From positions 5,362,001 through 5,426,000 of the forward strand of contig NZ_CP022529.1 in NCBI RefSeq assembly GCF_002237595.1: 64,000 nt of DNA, written 5' to 3'. The translations under genes and the position numbers were made by a program. The notes under the pieces were generated by a model. That model ran no database searches. It was given only the letters and a program-made list of their open reading frames with translations, and was not told the DNA's origin. The stretch is from Labrenzia sp. VG12 (GTDB lineage Bacteria; Pseudomonadota; Alphaproteobacteria; Rhizobiales; Stappiaceae). Positions 19,163-27,838 of this stretch are shown one piece after another. The stretch's first letter is position 1; every line of letters starts with the position of its first letter.

Positions 19163-20407
19163 TCAGCGGGGGGCGAGATCTGCCATCCTGTGAAGGACAT
19201 GCTGCCTCTCGACATCCGTTCCGGCATGCTCCAGAGCCTGGAGATAGGCTTGGCGCGCCTCTTCCGGTCGTCCGAGATCCATCAGCAGGGAGGCGACAAC
19301 GGAGTGGTATCCGGCATATCGCTGAAGCGCTGCCGACAGCGGTGCCAGGCGCTCCAGCGCCGCTTCCGGACCGTTCAGCCTTGCAAGCACCACGGCGCGG
19401 TTGAGCGAAACGACGGGGGAGGGCCGTATATGCTCCAGCGCTCTGTAAAGCCGGTCGATTTCTCCCCAGTCGGTCTCGGCATAGGTGGCTGCGCGGGCAT
19501 GTGTTGCCGCAATCGCCGCCTCGATCTGAAAAGGTCCTGGAGCTGCGCGGCGCAGGGCGGCTTCCAGCAAGATGTTGCCTTCGGCGATCAGTCTGCGGTC
19601 CCAGAGCTGCCGGTCCTGGTCTTCCAGCGTGACGGCCAGCCCCTTCTGGTCGAGGCGCGCCTTGCGCCTGGAGTGCTGGATCAGACACAGCGCCAGAAGA
19701 CCGCGCAGTTCCGGTTCCTCCGGGAACAGGCGAACTGTCAACCTGGCAAGCCGGATGGCTTCCTCGCACAGGGTTTCCCGGATCAGGTCAGGTCCCTGCG
19801 AGGCGGAATAGCCCTCGTTGAAAACGAGATAGATGGCGTTGGCAACTGCTGACAGCCGCTCGGCCCGGCCGGCTGCATCCGGCTCCTCGTAGGAGAGCTT
19901 TGCGGCCTGCAGCCGCTTTTTGGCACGCGTGATGCGCTGCTCCATCGTTTTGGCCTGCACCAGAAAGGCCCTTGCGATCTCGTCAACCGAGAGACCCGCG
20001 ACAATCTTGAGCGACAGGGCAATCTGCTGGTCCCGCCGCAAGACCGGATGGCAACAGGTGAACAGGAGCCGCAGGATGTCGTCACGAAAGGCGGACCGGT
20101 CGAGTTCCTCCGTCAGGCCGGATTCCGGATGCGTGCCGTCGGTCAGCGGATCAAACGCCTCTGGGGCCGTCAGTGTCTCCCGCTTTCGTTTCCGGATCAC
20201 GTCGATGCCCGCATTGCGTCCGGCAACGATCAGCCAGGCGACCGGGTCGCTTGGCATTGCGTCCGGCTGCCAGGATTTCAGGGCTTTCAGCGAGGCTTCC
20301 TGAAACGCGTCCTCGGCCAGATCGATGTCGCCGAATACACGGTTCAGCGCTGCCAGGACACGCGGACGCGCGGCCTTAAGATGCGTTGATAACCATGCGC
20401 TCGGCAT
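19163..20407 (-). CDS. ECF42-type RNA polymerase sigma factor
   Basis: A 414-residue sigma factor. Region 2 (about residues 10-75, DIDLAEDAFQEASLKAL and DPVAWLIVAGRN) and region 4 (about 120-170, IALSLKIVAGLSVDEIARAFLV) are followed by a long helical C-terminal extension of about 230 residues with TPR-like repeats. This is the ECF42 layout. In that group an anti-sigma factor is usually absent and a DGPF protein is encoded beside it. Here the DGPF gene lies directly upstream and overlaps this start by 32 bp. The group has been linked to antibiotic and oxidative stress; the target promoter is not visible. Confidence 0.88.
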   Translation of the reverse strand: MPSAWLSTHLKAARPRVLAALNRVFGDIDLAEDAFQEASLKALKSWQPDAMPSDPVAWLIVAGRNAGIDVIRKRKRETLTAPEAFDPLTDGTHPESGLTEELDRSAFRDDILRLLFTCCHPVLRRDQQIALSLKIVAGLSVDEIARAFLVQAKTMEQRITRAKKRLQAAKLSYEEPDAAGRAERLSAVANAIYLVFNEGYSASQGPDLIRETLCEEAIRLARLTVRLFPEEPELRGLLALCLIQHSRRKARLDQKGLAVTLEDQDRQLWDRRLIAEGNILLEAALRRAAPGPFQIEAAIAATHARAATYAETDWGEIDRLYRALEHIRPSPVVSLNRAVVLARLNGPEAALERLAPLSAALQRYAGYHSVVASLLMDLGRPEEARQAYLQALEHAGTDVERQHVLHRMADLAPR

Positions 20408-20768
20408 TCTTGAAGTCGGCTCCCTCGAAGAATTCTACCGGCCGGATTTCAATGCGACCGTGATCGAGCGGCAGGATCTTCACCGCTTCTATCGCCTCTT
20501 CCAGGGTGGCGCAGTCGAGCAGGTAAAAGCCCATGAACTGCTCCTTGGTTTCGGCAAACGGACCGTCGGTCACGACAAAGTCCTCGCTGTCCTTGCTGAC
20601 GGTCACGGAGGTGCCCGTCGACATCAGCTTGGTGGCAGCGGCAAAGTTCCGGTTTGCCTTGGTATGCTCATGAAAGGCGCCGTGTTTCTTGAGCAGCGCG
20701 GAATGTTCTTCCGGCGAAAGCGCGTCGATGAAATCTTCGCTGGCGTAAATCAAAACGGAAAAAAGCAT
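20376..20768 (-). CDS. DGPF (YCII-related) protein, ECF42 partner
   Basis: A 130-residue YCII-like protein with the DGPF motif (TDGPFAETKEQFMGFY, about residues 68-83) and an ACT-like alpha/beta fold. Such proteins are the usual neighbours of ECF42 sigma factors, but how they act is not known. The start at 20768 is supported by CCGGAGGAC 5 nt upstream; an ATG-led extension to 20813 has no site. Its 3' end overlaps the sigma-factor start by 32 bp, so the two are made together. Confidence 0.88.
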   Translation of the reverse strand: MLFSVLIYASEDFIDALSPEEHSALLKKHGAFHEHTKANRNFAAATKLMSTGTSVTVSKDSEDFVVTDGPFAETKEQFMGFYLLDCATLEEAIEAVKILPLDHGRIEIRPVEFFEGADFKNAERMVINAS

Positions 20769-20883
20769 TGTAGTCCTCCGGTTCCCTGCCGCACACGTGT
20801 GGTTTCGGAACAAGGAACGTTCCTTAGCGAGATTATCCGACAGGACAAGTTAGAAAAACCTGCAATTTCACGCCTGACCCTCG

Positions 20884-20900
20884 ACACACACACACACACA
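20884..20900. repeat. AC dinucleotide microsatellite
   Basis: Eight and a half AC units in the 248-bp intergenic space before the DUF3604 gene. Length change by slippage is possible, but it is too far from a start to switch a reading frame. Confidence 0.85.
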
Positions 20901-21016
20901 GTCGGCGGTGAAGGAGGGAGCCTTCACGTTTTCCAAGGTCAGATAGTTTTTACAACTGTAACTACGGCAGAAACTGTGCCTTACTCTTGGAAAAGTTGTG
21001 TATGCGGGAGATGGCG

Positions 21017-22945
21017 ATGCTTGCTCGGTCCTTGACAGTCCTCACGATTTTCTGTTCTGCGACGCTGACGTCTGCAACCGAATTCGATCTCAACGAAGAC
21101 CAGCTCCAGGATGTCTATCCAGGTGAGGCCTATTCTCCCTATGCCGGTCGCAGCTTCCCTGAGCGCCCGCTCTGGGGCGACACACACCTGCACACGGGAC
21201 AGTCGATGGACGCCGGCGGTTTCGGGGCCCGGCTCACTCAGGAAGACGCATGGCGTTTTGCGCGTGGCGAAGAGATCACCGCCTCTTCGGGTCAGCCCGT
21301 TCGTCTGTATCGTCCGCTCGACTGGATGGTCATCACGGAGCATTCCGACGGCATGGGCCTCATCACGGACATTCTCGATGCCTCCCCGAACGTCACGAAA
21401 TACGAGCAGGGCCGGAAATGGTCGGAAGGCTATCGAGCGGGAGGGCAGGAAGCCGTTGCCGCCACAATCGACCTGATCACGCAATTCAGCCAGGGCAATG
21501 TGGAGCCGGAACTGTTTGAACAGTATCAACCGGGTGCCCGGCGGTTTGCCTCGATCTGGTCGGACAACGTCAAGACGGCGGATGCGTTCAACGACCCGGG
21601 AACGTTCACGGCACTGATCGGGTTTGAATGGACCTCGCTCGACAAGGGCAACAACCTGCATCGAAATGTGATTTTCCGCGATGGAGCCAATCGGGCAGGT
21701 CAGGTCGTGCCCTTCACGATGACGCCGCCCTTCGGCAGCCCTGATCCGCTGGAACTCTACAAGTGGATGCAGGCCTACGAGGACAAGACCAACGGTGCAG
21801 TTCTGGCGCTGGCCCACAATGGCAACCTCTCCAACGGCGTCATGTTCCCGGTCGACGCACAGTTCACCGGCAAGGCGATTGACAAGGAGTATGTCGAGCT
21901 GCGCGGCAAGTGGGAACCGCTTTACGAAATCACCCAGATCAAGGGTGACGGCGAGGCGCATCCTTTCCTGTCTCCGAATGACGAGTTCGCCGACTATTAC
22001 AATTGGGACAAGGGCAATCTCGACCTGACCGTCGCCAAGACCAATGACATGCTGGCCGGGGAATATGCGCGTGAGGCCCTGAAGAACGGCATGGTGCTTG
22101 AAGATAAGTTCGGGACCAATCCCTACAAGTTCGGTTTTTCCGGCGCCACCGACAGCCACACCGGTCTGGCGACGTTTGAAGAGGACAATTTCTTCGGAAA
22201 GCACACGGGCTACGAACCCTCCGCGGAACGGTTGACCCATCCCTTCGTCAAAACCGACCAGGGAGAATTGTTCGCCTGGCAGATGGTTTCGTCCGGCCTG
22301 ACAGCTGTTTGGGCCCGCGAAAACACGCGTGAATCACTGTTCGATGCCATGCAGCGCAAGGAGACCTATGCGACAACAGGCACACGCATTGCCGTGCGCC
22401 TGTTCGGTGGCTGGGATTTCACCGATGCTGACATCAACACCCGCAATCCGGCGATCCTGGGCTACCGGAAAGGGGTGCCGATGGGAGGCGACCTGATGCC
22501 GAAGCCGGAAACCGCAGGGGCACCGTCGTTTCTTGTCTATGCCCTTCGCGATCCGATCGGCGCCAATCTGGACAGGATCCAGATCATCAAGGGTTGGGTC
22601 GATGCGGACGGCAATACGCAGGAAAAGGTGTTCGATGTCGCCTGGTCGGATGACAGGCAACCGGACGCGGACGGTAATTTGCCGCCTGTCGGCAACACGG
22701 TCGATCTGAAAAGCGCCAGCTGGACCAACACCATTGGTGCATCGGAATTGGCAACTGTTTGGTCCGATCCCGAATTCGACCCGGCAGAGCGTGCCTTCTA
22801 TTATGCCCGTATCCTGGAGATCCCGACGCCGCCCTGGTACGCCTATGATGCCTTCCGCTACGGGATCGATATGCCGGACGGTGCACCGACAAGCCAGCAG
22901 GAGCGTGCCTATACCTCACCGATCTGGTATACGCCGGGCACCTGA
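21017..22945 (+). CDS. DUF3604 exported protein, PHP-like metal motifs
   Basis: A 642-residue DUF3604 family protein with a signal peptide (residues 1-20, ATLTSA end). It carries a metal-ligand series like that of PHP phosphoesterases: GDTHLHTG (about residue 55), TEHSDGMG (about 112), GFEWTS (about 205), AHNGN (about 270) and TDSHTG (about 378). That suggests a secreted metal-dependent hydrolase; the substrate is unknown. The start at 21017 has GGGAG 6 nt upstream; three earlier in-frame starts lack one. It is followed by foldase and HupE-like genes in the same direction, an arrangement that may be a functional module. Confidence 0.8.
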   Translation: MLARSLTVLTIFCSATLTSATEFDLNEDQLQDVYPGEAYSPYAGRSFPERPLWGDTHLHTGQSMDAGGFGARLTQEDAWRFARGEEITASSGQPVRLYRPLDWMVITEHSDGMGLITDILDASPNVTKYEQGRKWSEGYRAGGQEAVAATIDLITQFSQGNVEPELFEQYQPGARRFASIWSDNVKTADAFNDPGTFTALIGFEWTSLDKGNNLHRNVIFRDGANRAGQVVPFTMTPPFGSPDPLELYKWMQAYEDKTNGAVLALAHNGNLSNGVMFPVDAQFTGKAIDKEYVELRGKWEPLYEITQIKGDGEAHPFLSPNDEFADYYNWDKGNLDLTVAKTNDMLAGEYAREALKNGMVLEDKFGTNPYKFGFSGATDSHTGLATFEEDNFFGKHTGYEPSAERLTHPFVKTDQGELFAWQMVSSGLTAVWARENTRESLFDAMQRKETYATTGTRIAVRLFGGWDFTDADINTRNPAILGYRKGVPMGGDLMPKPETAGAPSFLVYALRDPIGANLDRIQIIKGWVDADGNTQEKVFDVAWSDDRQPDADGNLPPVGNTVDLKSASWTNTIGASELATVWSDPEFDPAERAFYYARILEIPTPPWYAYDAFRYGIDMPDGAPTSQQERAYTSPIWYTPGT

Positions 22946-22956
22946 CCATGCTTTAG

Positions 22957-22985
22957 TGTCAGGCGGGTTTGAAACCTGCCTGACA
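22957..22985 (+). promoter_or_regulatory. Intercistronic hairpin between DUF3604 and foldase genes
   Basis: Near-perfect inverted repeat, 14 bp per arm (TGTCAGGCGGGTTT and AAACCTGCCTGACA, one G-T pair), with no T-tract. It probably stabilises or sets the relative level of the two mRNA parts rather than ending transcription. Confidence 0.55.
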
Positions 22986-23006
22986 TGAGCAGAACCGGAA
23001 GAAACT

Positions 23007-23846
23007 TTGACTGCATTGTCCCGTTTCCTGCGCCAGCCGCTTCTCCATTTTCTGGTCCTGGGCGCGCTTATCTTTGTGTATTACGGCGCGGTTGTGCCGA
23101 GTGATCCTGAACCCGGCGGAGATCCTTCGTCTGAAATTGCCGTGACGTCCTTGCAGCTGGATCGGTTGAACACCGAGTTTCAAGCCATCTGGCAGCGCGC
23201 ACCTACAACTGCCGAACAGCAGAAGCTGGTCGACAATTTCATTCGAGAGGAAGTGCTGGTGCGCGAAGCCTTGCGACTGGGCCTCGATCGCGACGACACG
23301 GTGCTGCGCCGCCGGCTTGTCCAGAAAATGGACTACCTCGCAGCCTCGGCAGCCAGGGCACAAAAACCCTCCGAGGATGATCTAACGGCGCATTTTGAGG
23401 CCAACCGCGCATCCTATCTCAGGCCCGGGCACGTGGCCTTCGAACAGGTCTTTCTCGGTGAGATTCCGGACGAGACTGTGACGGCAGAAATTCTGACAAA
23501 GCTTGAGGCAGGTGTTCCCTTCTATGAATTGGGCAAGCGGACCTTGCTGCCGTCGGAATTGGGCATCTCAGCGCGGGCCAAGGTAGACGGCCTGTTTGGG
23601 GATGGTCTGTTTGAAACACTCCAGTTGTTTGAGACCGGAAACTGGCAGGGGCCTGTCAAGTCCGGCTACGGGTTTCATTTGGTGCGGGTTACCGAGAACC
23701 GGTTGCCGGAAAAACTCACTTTTGAAGAGGCCCGGGAACGTGTGAGCGAAGACTGGTTGTTGCAGAGATACGAGCAGGCCAAAAAAGACCAGCAGGAAGC
23801 GCTTGCGTCCCAATACCGGATTATTGTCGAGGGGCAGTCGCAGTGA
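23007..23846 (+). CDS. Membrane-anchored peptidyl-prolyl isomerase (PpiC/SurA-like)
   Basis: A 279-residue protein with one N-terminal transmembrane helix (residues 12-30, LLHFLVLGALIFVYYGAVV) and a periplasmic part. A SurA_N-like helical region (about 45-115) precedes a parvulin-type PPIase domain (about 125-245, ARPGHVAFEQVF-like and SGYGFHLVRV). It should fold exported proteins at the inner membrane, possibly the DUF3604 product. The start is TTG with GGAAG about 6 nt upstream. It overlaps the next gene by 4 bp (GTGA). Confidence 0.85.
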   Translation: MTALSRFLRQPLLHFLVLGALIFVYYGAVVPSDPEPGGDPSSEIAVTSLQLDRLNTEFQAIWQRAPTTAEQQKLVDNFIREEVLVREALRLGLDRDDTVLRRRLVQKMDYLAASAARAQKPSEDDLTAHFEANRASYLRPGHVAFEQVFLGEIPDETVTAEILTKLEAGVPFYELGKRTLLPSELGISARAKVDGLFGDGLFETLQLFETGNWQGPVKSGYGFHLVRVTENRLPEKLTFEEARERVSEDWLLQRYEQAKKDQQEALASQYRIIVEGQSQ

Positions 23847-24853
23847 CCTGGTCCAATGCCTGCGGTCGTCTGTTGGTGTTGTTGGGTCTTTTGCTGTCAG
23901 GCACCTCGTACGCTCACGAGTTGCAGCCGGGTTTTGCTGCCCTCAAACAGATCGACAAGGTACGCTGGCAAGTCTACTGGCGCATTCCGGATGTCGCTGG
24001 CCGGGCGATGGCGATTGATCTTCTTCTGCCTGAAGCCTGTCTTCCACACACCGGCCCCAATGTCGTCTCAAAAAGCGGGTCCTGGGAAGCCGACTGGGTG
24101 GCAATGTGTGAGGGAGGTCTTGCTGGCAAGCAGATTGCCATTCCGGGTCTTGAACAAACGCAAACGGACGTTCTGGTCCGCTTTGCGGCGTTGGATAGGA
24201 CACCGATTTTTCTTCGACTGAATGCGGATACGACAACGGTAACACTGCCGAGGGATCCGGATTGGCGGACCGTCTTTGCTGTTTATTCCGGACTAGGATT
24301 TGAGCACATTCTGGAAGGCTGGGATCACCTCCTGTTTCTGTTTGCCCTTCTTGTGCTGATCCCGCATTTTTGGCGTCTGGTAGGAGCCGTGACGGCCTTT
24401 ACAGTCGCACACAGCCTGACCTTGGTGGCCTCCACAATTGGCTGGATATCGTTGCCTGGAGCTCCGGTGGAGGCCGTGATCGCCCTTTCCATCGTGTTCT
24501 TGGCAATTGAAATCATCTCGGCCCAGAAAGATGAAAACAGACTGTCGCAACGAGCCCCCTGGTTGGTGACTTTTGCCTTCGGCCTTCTGCATGGCCTCGG
24601 CTTCGCTGGGGCCTTGCGCGAGATCGGGCTGCCGCAGGCCGATATTCCGCTGGCCCTGCTGGCTTTCAATGTCGGTGTGGAACTGGGACAATTGGCTTTC
24701 GTCACCATTGCAGCGATCGTCCTGACGCTCCTGTTCTTGCCGTTTGGGCAGCGGGCTGTGAAGGCGCGCCGCACGTTGGTCGTCGTGCTGGCCTATACGA
24801 TTGGCGGGGTATCAAGCTATTGGCTGATCGAGCGGGTCGCATCTTTCACCTGA
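23843..24853 (+). CDS. HupE/UreJ-2 family membrane protein
   Basis: A 336-residue protein with a signal peptide (residues 1-24, SYAHE end), a periplasmic beta-rich region of about 130 residues, then six or so transmembrane helices. The GFEHILEGWDHLLFLFAL motif and the later FAFGLLHGLGFAG carry the conserved His/Asp residues of HupE/UreJ-type nickel or cobalt permeases. The family lacks firm functional proof in this longer form. The GTG start overlaps the foldase stop by 4 bp, so the two are translationally coupled. With DUF3604 it could supply metal to an exported enzyme. Confidence 0.82.
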   Translation: MTWSNACGRLLVLLGLLLSGTSYAHELQPGFAALKQIDKVRWQVYWRIPDVAGRAMAIDLLLPEACLPHTGPNVVSKSGSWEADWVAMCEGGLAGKQIAIPGLEQTQTDVLVRFAALDRTPIFLRLNADTTTVTLPRDPDWRTVFAVYSGLGFEHILEGWDHLLFLFALLVLIPHFWRLVGAVTAFTVAHSLTLVASTIGWISLPGAPVEAVIALSIVFLAIEIISAQKDENRLSQRAPWLVTFAFGLLHGLGFAGALREIGLPQADIPLALLAFNVGVELGQLAFVTIAAIVLTLLFLPFGQRAVKARRTLVVVLAYTIGGVSSYWLIERVASFT

Positions 24854-24881
24854 CGCGGATCCGCTCGTAGAGCTCGTGAGA

Positions 24882-26276
24882 CTATCCCAGCCAACCATCC
24901 CGCTTCAGCACCCGGTGAGTGTCATTGAGCGTCTTTTCCGCCGTTGCCACCAGATGGTCGGCCTCTTCGTGCGTCAGCACCAGCGGCGGCGAGATGATCA
25001 TGCTGTCGCGCACGGCGCGCATCACCATGCCATGTTCAAAGGAGATGTCGCGGCAGAGCAGGCCCGGCACACCGACATCCTTGAAGGGCGTTGCCGGATT
25101 TGCCTTGTCCGGCACCAGCTCCAGCGCGCCGACAAGGCCGGTCATGCGGGCTTCACCGACCAGCTCGTGTTCGCCCAGTTTCAGCCAGCGTTCCTTGAGG
25201 TAGGGGCCGATGTCGTTTTTGACCCGGTCGACCAGACCTTCCCGTTCGATGATCTCCAGATTGGCAAGCGCGGCGGCCGCGCAGGCCGGGTGTCCGGAAT
25301 AGGTGTAGCCGTGATTGAAATCGTCGCCGGCCAGCATCAAGCCCTCGGCAACCCGATCAGATACCAGAACGCCGCCCATCGGCAGATAGCCGGAGGTCAG
25401 ACCCTTGGCGATCGGCATCAGGTCCGGCTTCATGCCGTAATAATCTGCGCCGAACCATTCGCCCAGCCGGCCGAAGCCGCAGATGACCTCATCGGAGACA
25501 AACAGGATGTCGCGCTCTTCCAGGATACGCCGGATCTCCGGCCAGTAGGTCTCCGGCGGGATGATGACGCCGCCGGCGCCCTGGATCGGCTCGGCGATGA
25601 AGGCGGCAACCTTGTCTTCGCCGATTTCATCGATCGCTTGTTCCAGCTTGCGCGCCGCGGCGATGCCGAAGTCTTCCGGGCTCATGTCCTGGCCTTCGCC
25701 GAACCAGTAGGGTTGGTCGATGTGGTGGACGCCGGCGACCGGCAGGTCACCCTGTTTGTGCATGGCCTTCATGCCGCCCAGGCTGGTGCCGGCCAGCGTC
25801 GAGCCGTGATAACCGTTCCAGCGGCCGATGATCACCTTCTTGTCCGGCTTGCCGACCTTGTCCCAATAGGTGCGCACCATGCGGAACACCGTGTCGTTGG
25901 CTTCCGAGCCGGACGAACAGTAGAACACCCGGTTCATGTGCGCCGGAGCCAGCTGGGCGAGTTTTTCCGACAGGGCAATCGCCGGCGGATGGGTCGTCTT
26001 GAAGAACGTGTTGTAATAGGACAATTCGTTCATCTGCTTGTAGACGGCATCCGCGATTTCCTTGCGGCCATGACCGACCTGGACGCACCACAGACCGGCC
26101 ATGCCGTCCATGATTTTCTTGCCGTCCGAATCCGTCAGCCAGACGCCGTCTGCGCTGGTGATCACCCAGCTGCCCTCTTCATTGAGGCTCTTCATGTCCG
26201 AAAAAGGGTGCCAGTGATGGGCGGCGTCCAGCTCCTGCAGGGCCTTGGTCGGATAGATGTTGGAATGGGCCGTCAT
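24882..26276 (-). CDS. spuC: Class III aminotransferase, putrescine/omega-amino acid type
   Basis: A 464-residue PLP-dependent aminotransferase, close to SpuC and omega-amino acid:pyruvate transaminases that deaminate putrescine or other amines. Markers are CSSGSEANDT (about residue 120), DEVICGFGR (about 262) and the PLP lysine in IAKGLTSG (about 290). The start at 26276 has GGAG 8 nt upstream and fits family length; the ATG at 26318 overlaps the glutamine-synthetase-like stop but lacks a site. It lies directly after the PuuA-type gene on the same strand and belongs to the polyamine operon. Confidence 0.87.
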   Translation of the reverse strand: MTAHSNIYPTKALQELDAAHHWHPFSDMKSLNEEGSWVITSADGVWLTDSDGKKIMDGMAGLWCVQVGHGRKEIADAVYKQMNELSYYNTFFKTTHPPAIALSEKLAQLAPAHMNRVFYCSSGSEANDTVFRMVRTYWDKVGKPDKKVIIGRWNGYHGSTLAGTSLGGMKAMHKQGDLPVAGVHHIDQPYWFGEGQDMSPEDFGIAAARKLEQAIDEIGEDKVAAFIAEPIQGAGGVIIPPETYWPEIRRILEERDILFVSDEVICGFGRLGEWFGADYYGMKPDLMPIAKGLTSGYLPMGGVLVSDRVAEGLMLAGDDFNHGYTYSGHPACAAAALANLEIIEREGLVDRVKNDIGPYLKERWLKLGEHELVGEARMTGLVGALELVPDKANPATPFKDVGVPGLLCRDISFEHGMVMRAVRDSMIISPPLVLTHEEADHLVATAEKTLNDTHRVLKRDGWLG

Positions 26277-26310
26277 GGCATGCGCTCCAGAAGGATAATC
26301 GGATTTCGGG

Positions 26311-27768
26311 TCAGACATTGAGCAGGAGATATTCCCGCTCCCAGGGGCTGATCACGGACATGAAGGTTTCGAATTCCTCGTATTTGATCGCCCGGTAGGT
26401 GGCGACGAACTTTTCGCCGAAGAGCTCGATCATTTCCTCGGACTTTTCGAGCTGGGAGACGGCTTCCGGCAGGCCGCGCGGCAGGGATTTTGCCAGCTCC
26501 GTGCAATCGTCGGCGCGCGGCTTGCCCGGCTTCAGGCCGTTGACGATGCCCAGATAACCGCAGGCCAGGCTGGCCGCGATCGCCAGATAGGGATTGGCAT
26601 CCGAGCCCGGGATCCGGTTTTCCAGCCGCCGCGCCTGCGGGTCGGAATAGGGGACACGCAGTCCCACCGTCCGGTTGTCATAGCCCCAGTGGACGTTCAC
26701 CGGTGAGGTCGAGGTCTTGGAGAAGCGCCGGTAGGAATTCACGAAAGGCGCCATGATGGAGGTCACCTTCGGCAGGTATTTCTGATGCCCGGCGATAAAG
26801 GCCAGGAAATCCGGAGTTTCCTCCCCGTCTTCGCTGGCAAAGATGTTGAGGCCCGTCTCCTTGTCGACCACCGACTGGTGAATATGCATCGCCGAGCCCG
26901 GCTGGTTCGACATCGGCTTAGACATGAAGGTTGCGTAAATGTCATGGCGCAGGGCCGCCTCGCGGATGGTGCGCTTGAACAGGAAAACCTGGTCGGCGAG
27001 TGCCAGCGGGTTGCCGTGGCGCAGATTGATTTCCATCTGCGCCGCGCCTTCCTCGTGGATCAGCGTGTCGATCTCCAGCCCCTGTTTTTCCGACAGGTCG
27101 TAGATGTCGTCGATCAGGTCGTCGAACTCGTTGAGAGCCGAAATGGAATAGGACTGCCGGCCGACTTCCGGACGGCCGGACCGGCCACGGGGCGGTTCCA
27201 GCGGATAGTCCGGGTCGGTGTTGGGGCGCACCAGGTAGAACTCGATTTCCGGCGCGATCACCGGCTCCCAGCCCTTGTCCTCGTAAAGCTTCAGGATACG
27301 CTTCAGGACGTTGCGCGGTGCCGTCTCGACCGGATCGCCCTGTCTGGTCTGCGCATCGTGGATGAGCTGTGCGGTCGGATCGCTCTCCCAGGGAACCGTC
27401 GTCAGCGTGCTGTAATCGGCCTTGAAATAGAGATCGCCATCGGTGGGGTTGTGCTGGAACCAGTCGTCGTCATCCGGATAGTCGCCCGAAATCGTCTGGG
27501 CGAAGATCGAGGCCGGCATGGTCATCACCGGGCCGGAAAAGAATTTTTCCGTCGGCATCATCTTGCCGCGGGCAACACCTGCAAGGTCTGGCACGATGCA
27601 CTCGATGTCTTGGATGTTGCGGGCGCTGAGCCAGTCCCGTGCAGCCTCCATGCTTGGCACGCCGCGCAGGCTGTCGACCGGATTTGTGCTTTCGCTGTCG
27701 GGCGTTTCGGACGTCACGAGAGGCTCCAGAGTGTTGGTGTGTTGCCTGGGGTCCGGACCCGTGTCCAT
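26311..27768 (-). CDS. puuA: Gamma-glutamylputrescine synthetase-type enzyme (glutamine synthetase family)
   Basis: A 485-residue member of the glutamine synthetase superfamily that probably ligates glutamate to putrescine with ATP. Recognisable parts are the beta-grasp N-terminus (residues 45-140), APEIEFYL (Glu metal ligands), EEGAAQMEINL and AMHIHQS. The later RRLENRIPGSDANPYLA matches the glutamate-binding region. Length and sequence differ from housekeeping GlnA. The start is set at ATG 27768; a TTG at 27780 is less likely. A perfect FCD-type operator lies 24 bp upstream. First gene of an operon with the aminotransferase. Confidence 0.85.
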   Translation of the reverse strand: MDTGPDPRQHTNTLEPLVTSETPDSESTNPVDSLRGVPSMEAARDWLSARNIQDIECIVPDLAGVARGKMMPTEKFFSGPVMTMPASIFAQTISGDYPDDDDWFQHNPTDGDLYFKADYSTLTTVPWESDPTAQLIHDAQTRQGDPVETAPRNVLKRILKLYEDKGWEPVIAPEIEFYLVRPNTDPDYPLEPPRGRSGRPEVGRQSYSISALNEFDDLIDDIYDLSEKQGLEIDTLIHEEGAAQMEINLRHGNPLALADQVFLFKRTIREAALRHDIYATFMSKPMSNQPGSAMHIHQSVVDKETGLNIFASEDGEETPDFLAFIAGHQKYLPKVTSIMAPFVNSYRRFSKTSTSPVNVHWGYDNRTVGLRVPYSDPQARRLENRIPGSDANPYLAIAASLACGYLGIVNGLKPGKPRADDCTELAKSLPRGLPEAVSQLEKSEEMIELFGEKFVATYRAIKYEEFETFMSVISPWEREYLLLNV

Positions 27769-27791
27769 GGCCCCCGTCAATTTGGCATGCT

Positions 27792-27809
27792 ATTTTGTGA
27801 TCACAAAAT
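27792..27809. promoter_or_regulatory. GntR/FCD-type operator before puuA
   Basis: Perfect 18-bp palindrome ATTTTGTGATCACAAAAT centred on TGATCA, between the FCD regulator stop and the puuA start. It shares its core with the site at 28608-28615, so one regulator probably binds both. Confidence 0.7.
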
Positions 27810-27838
27810 GACATTTCTTGTGCATCGGATCAACCGGG

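Noticed and set aside
20884..20900. AC microsatellite as a phase-variation switch
   Set aside because: It lies more than 100 bp from the DUF3604 start and outside any coding region or clear promoter spacer.
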